Part shown: piece after piece, positions 5,978-7,258 of the stretch
Position numbering within the stretch: position 1 is the stretch's first letter
Layout: each line of letters opens with the position of its first letter
Assembly: GCA_900758955.1 (NCBI GenBank)
Contig: CAAETL010000317.1
Span: forward strand, 1-7,258
Origin: an uncultured Oscillospiraceae bacterium
GTDB taxonomy: Bacteria > Bacillota > Clostridia > Oscillospirales > Oscillospiraceae
Direction: 5' to 3'
Length of the DNA stretch: 7,258 nt
The notes under the pieces: model-generated
Databases searched by the model: none
Seen by the model: only the letters and a program-made list of their open reading frames with translations
Told to the model about the DNA's origin: nothing
Program-made: the position numbers and the translations under genes

Positions 5978-6652
5978 ATGGATGGCAATGCGGTCTACAT
6001 TGATGAGAACGATGCGTTGGCTGCTGCTCAAGTGAATGCGGAAGAGCAAGCTCAGATGGAAGCACGCATTTCCGGCGAACCCATGATTCAGCCACGTGCT
6101 CAAGACACCTATGAAGATTCTTATATGAGAGTTTTCTATCTGGTATCATATCTCGGTAATAGTGCATACAATTTTTCCACTGATGCACGTTGGCTTACCA
6201 TGCCTTTTTTCAGAGGCTATGATTCGATTGGAGCTTGCGCCATGAACGGAACCGTGACACCAGGCACAGAGAGTGGCTGGGTAAGTTATGATATCACAGA
6301 ATTTATTGGTGGAAACAGCACAACCGATTCCGACAGATATGATATTAGCAACCGCAAGAGAGCTGTGAAGGGAAATTGGTATGGTTCGGCTGGTATTTTT
6401 AACTTGCCTACTGATAGACATATCGGCGATACCTCCACTATATATAAAAACTTCAAGGCGCACTATGAGTATGAAGGTCATGCAAACTCTACCTATTTTA
6501 ATACAATCGGTTCTTATGACCATTCCAAACTCAGACTCAATCTCGCCCCCTCTGCATCCATCGACCTTAACGGTGATTTTTCAGCATCTATCGGACTAGA
6601 AATTAAATCTGCTACCGACACAAGAGGTGTCGAGCTGGAGATTAGAAACTAA
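5978..6652 (+). CDS. Protein of unknown function, secreted-protein-like, possibly 5'-truncated
   Basis: I do not recognise this gene. From the ATG at 5978 it gives 224 residues; AAAGG lies 5 bases upstream. A TTG at 5933 would add 15 residues but has no ribosome site, and the frame is closed by TGA at 5927-5929. Residues 1-45 are acidic and Ala/Gln/Glu-rich (DENDALAAAQVNAEEQAQ), as in propeptides or linkers. After about residue 45 the sequence is rich in Tyr, Ser, Thr, Gly and Asn (YMRVFYLVSYLGNSAYNFS, then WLTMPFFRGYDSIGACAMNG), with alternating polar and hydrophobic residues, suggesting beta-sandwich structure and extracellular life. The C-terminal part (SASIDLNGDFSASIGLEIKS) is also strand-like. 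No signal peptide or membrane segment is visible, which is odd for such composition. The 5' end may have been lost, or export may use another route. Base composition is lower in G+C than polA. A two-helix membrane protein follows after 50 bases. Confidence 0.7.
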   Translation: MDGNAVYIDENDALAAAQVNAEEQAQMEARISGEPMIQPRAQDTYEDSYMRVFYLVSYLGNSAYNFSTDARWLTMPFFRGYDSIGACAMNGTVTPGTESGWVSYDITEFIGGNSTTDSDRYDISNRKRAVKGNWYGSAGIFNLPTDRHIGDTSTIYKNFKAHYEYEGHANSTYFNTIGSYDHSKLRLNLAPSASIDLNGDFSASIGLEIKSATDTRGVELEIRN

Positions 6653-6691
6653 ATACGCACCCTATCCTATCTATACTCACATAAATTATTT

Positions 6692-6697
6692 GGAGGT
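6692..6697 (+). promoter_or_regulatory. Strong ribosome binding site of the 65-residue membrane protein
   Basis: GGAGGT lies 5 bases before the ATG at 6703, near-ideal complementarity to the 16S rRNA tail. It is the best translation signal in the right-hand region and the main reason to accept the small gene. Confidence 0.8.
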
Positions 6698-6702
6698 AAT
6701 AA

Positions 6703-6900
6703 ATGAGAACTTTCTTTGTTTCTGTGTTAATTGGGATAGCAGTTGCACTCGGCGGATGCGTGGTATCATCTCTCCTGGCCCAACTTTTTTTTGACCACTC
6801 TTCACACGACTTTGGCGCTATCTATGGCTGGGCAATATACTTATGTTGTGTAATTGTCACTTGCACTAGAGCCATATTATCACGGATCTCAAAGAGATGA
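6703..6900 (+). CDS. Small two-helix membrane protein, function unknown
   Basis: The product has 65 residues. Residues about 4-29 (FFVSVLIGIAVALGGCVV onwards) and 40-58 (IYGWAIYLCCVIVTC) are hydrophobic enough to be membrane helices, joined by a short polar loop FDHSSHDF. The basic C terminus RAILSRISKR and N-terminal MR suggest both ends lie in the cytoplasm, a hairpin topology. LGGC at residues 16-19 looks superficially like a lipobox, but the hydrophobic run continues through it, so lipidation is unlikely. It starts 50 bases after the preceding gene with no terminator between, so the two are probably co-transcribed. Small two-helix proteins next to secreted proteins sometimes act as immunity or transport partners, but nothing here proves that. 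Confidence 0.72.
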   Translation: MRTFFVSVLIGIAVALGGCVVSSLLAQLFFDHSSHDFGAIYGWAIYLCCVIVTCTRAILSRISKR

Positions 6901-6961
6901 TCATTGCGCCAATAATTTGAAAAAGCCCCCAAAATCTAACTCCATTATTTACTTAGAAAGT
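6901..6961. other. Gap after the membrane protein gene
   Basis: A+T-rich, with no terminator-like hairpin. A frame shared with the following open frame runs through it from 6854, but its early part overlaps the membrane protein gene in another frame and is probably non-coding. Confidence 0.35.
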
Positions 6962-7144
6962 ATGAGCTACCCTGCTGTCATGCAGGGCAGCTCGGCTAGT
7001 CAAAGAAAAAGTAATGATACAGTTACTTCTTTAAATCTTGTTGATTCCTCAGTAGCAAAAGCAATCCGCAATCGCAGCATAGATTTAAATGAAGCTAGTA
7101 TGTCGAGTATTGAAAAAGAAATTAAATCTTATTTAGGTAGCTAA
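6962..7144 (+). CDS. Hypothetical protein, possibly the 5' part of an interrupted gene
   Basis: I do not recognise this product. From the ATG at 6962 it has 60 residues, beginning MSYPAVMQGSSASQRKSN and ending in a charged, probably helical stretch (SMSSIEKEIKSYLGS). The frame is open upstream to 6854, so other starts (for example TTG at 6917, MKKPPKSN) are possible. No convincing ribosome site precedes any of them. Immediately after the TAA (7142-7144) the same frame stays open to the window end. Codon use is A+T-rich, like the neighbouring unknown genes. It may be a real small gene, a decayed fragment, or part of a longer gene broken by one stop codon. Confidence 0.35.
   Translation: MSYPAVMQGSSASQRKSNDTVTSLNLVDSSVAKAIRNRSIDLNEASMSSIEKEIKSYLGS
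6964..6993. repeat. Strong hairpin overlapping a putative start codon
   Basis: GAGCT (6964-6968) pairs with AGCTC (6989-6993), and CCCTGC (6970-6975) with GCAGGG (6982-6987), separated by one A-C mismatch, around the loop TGTCAT. No T-run follows on the + strand, so it is not a standard terminator. It is a locally G+C-rich structure inside A+T-rich DNA and begins on the G of the ATG at 6962. Possible meanings are translational control, an element-end hairpin or chance. Confidence 0.5.
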
Positions 7145-7258
7145 CATGTATACCTTATTACGGGTAATAAACTCCAAGCATTTAGGTTTAAAAAAGCAGT
7201 CATTCATTTAGTTGAAAGCCGAAGAATGCTAAAAGGCTTACATTCCAATATTTCTGTC
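7145..7258 (+). other. Open frame running off the window, in phase with the preceding one
   Basis: Thirty-eight codons without a stop, reading HVYLITGNKLQAFRFKKA and then VIHLVESRRMLKGLHSNISV. There is no standard start codon before an internal ATG, so it is either the continuation of the preceding frame after a TAA, or non-coding. The mixture of hydrophobic and basic residues is protein-like. The other two + frames contain stops here. Partial at the right edge. Confidence 0.3.

Noticed and set aside
6748..6759. Lipoprotein signal (LGGC) in the 65-residue membrane protein
   Set aside because: The hydrophobic stretch continues past the Cys, which fits a membrane helix better than a cleaved lipoprotein signal.
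6963..6971. Second attachment-site copy of the tRNA-Thr 3' end (GAGCTACC shared with 441-448)
   Set aside because: Only 8 bases match and the similarity stops at once. Real tRNA-derived attachment repeats are longer, and this one is part of a hairpin.
1..7258. CRISPR array or tandem repeats
   Set aside because: No regularly spaced direct repeats were seen on reading through the window.

Overview
The window looks like chromosome of a gut-type Firmicute of class Clostridia, probably Oscillospiraceae. The grounds are a G+C-rich core (positions 1-5750), strong AAGGAG-type ribosome sites 7 bases before the starts, and a polA-rimI-GNAT-tsaD gene order of Firmicute flavour. This placement is inferred from style and protein similarity recalled by eye; no search was run. 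Positions after about 5800 are clearly AT-richer and read like acquired or accessory DNA.

Left end (1-514): a decayed tyrosine recombinase (integrase) fragment on the + strand points at the 3' end of a tRNA-Thr(CGT) gene on the - strand. A perfect 17-bp hairpin terminator lies between them. An integrase relic beside a tRNA 3' end is the usual scar of an old integrated element.

Intergenic stretch 514-962: this holds a likely tRNA promoter and a sequence resembling the 5' half of a second, decayed tRNA-Thr. It also holds a hairpin and, just past the tsaD stop, a tight cluster of three consensus DnaA boxes plus one near-consensus box.

Centre (963-5800, all - strand): an apparent operon transcribed polA, rimI, a second GNAT acetyltransferase, tsaD. 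polA and rimI overlap by one base (TGATG), rimI and the GNAT gene overlap, and tsaD follows 81 bases later behind its own good ribosome site. The products serve DNA repair and lagging-strand replication (Pol I), protein N-terminal acetylation (RimI) and tRNA t6A modification (TsaD). A promoter with an extended -10 lies upstream of polA.

Right end (5800-7258, + strand): a protein of unknown function that resembles the mature part of a secreted protein but has no visible signal peptide; a 65-residue two-helix membrane protein 50 bases downstream with an excellent ribosome site; and an open frame to the window edge broken by a single TAA. No function can be named for any of these three. They are the part of the window most likely to hold something undescribed.
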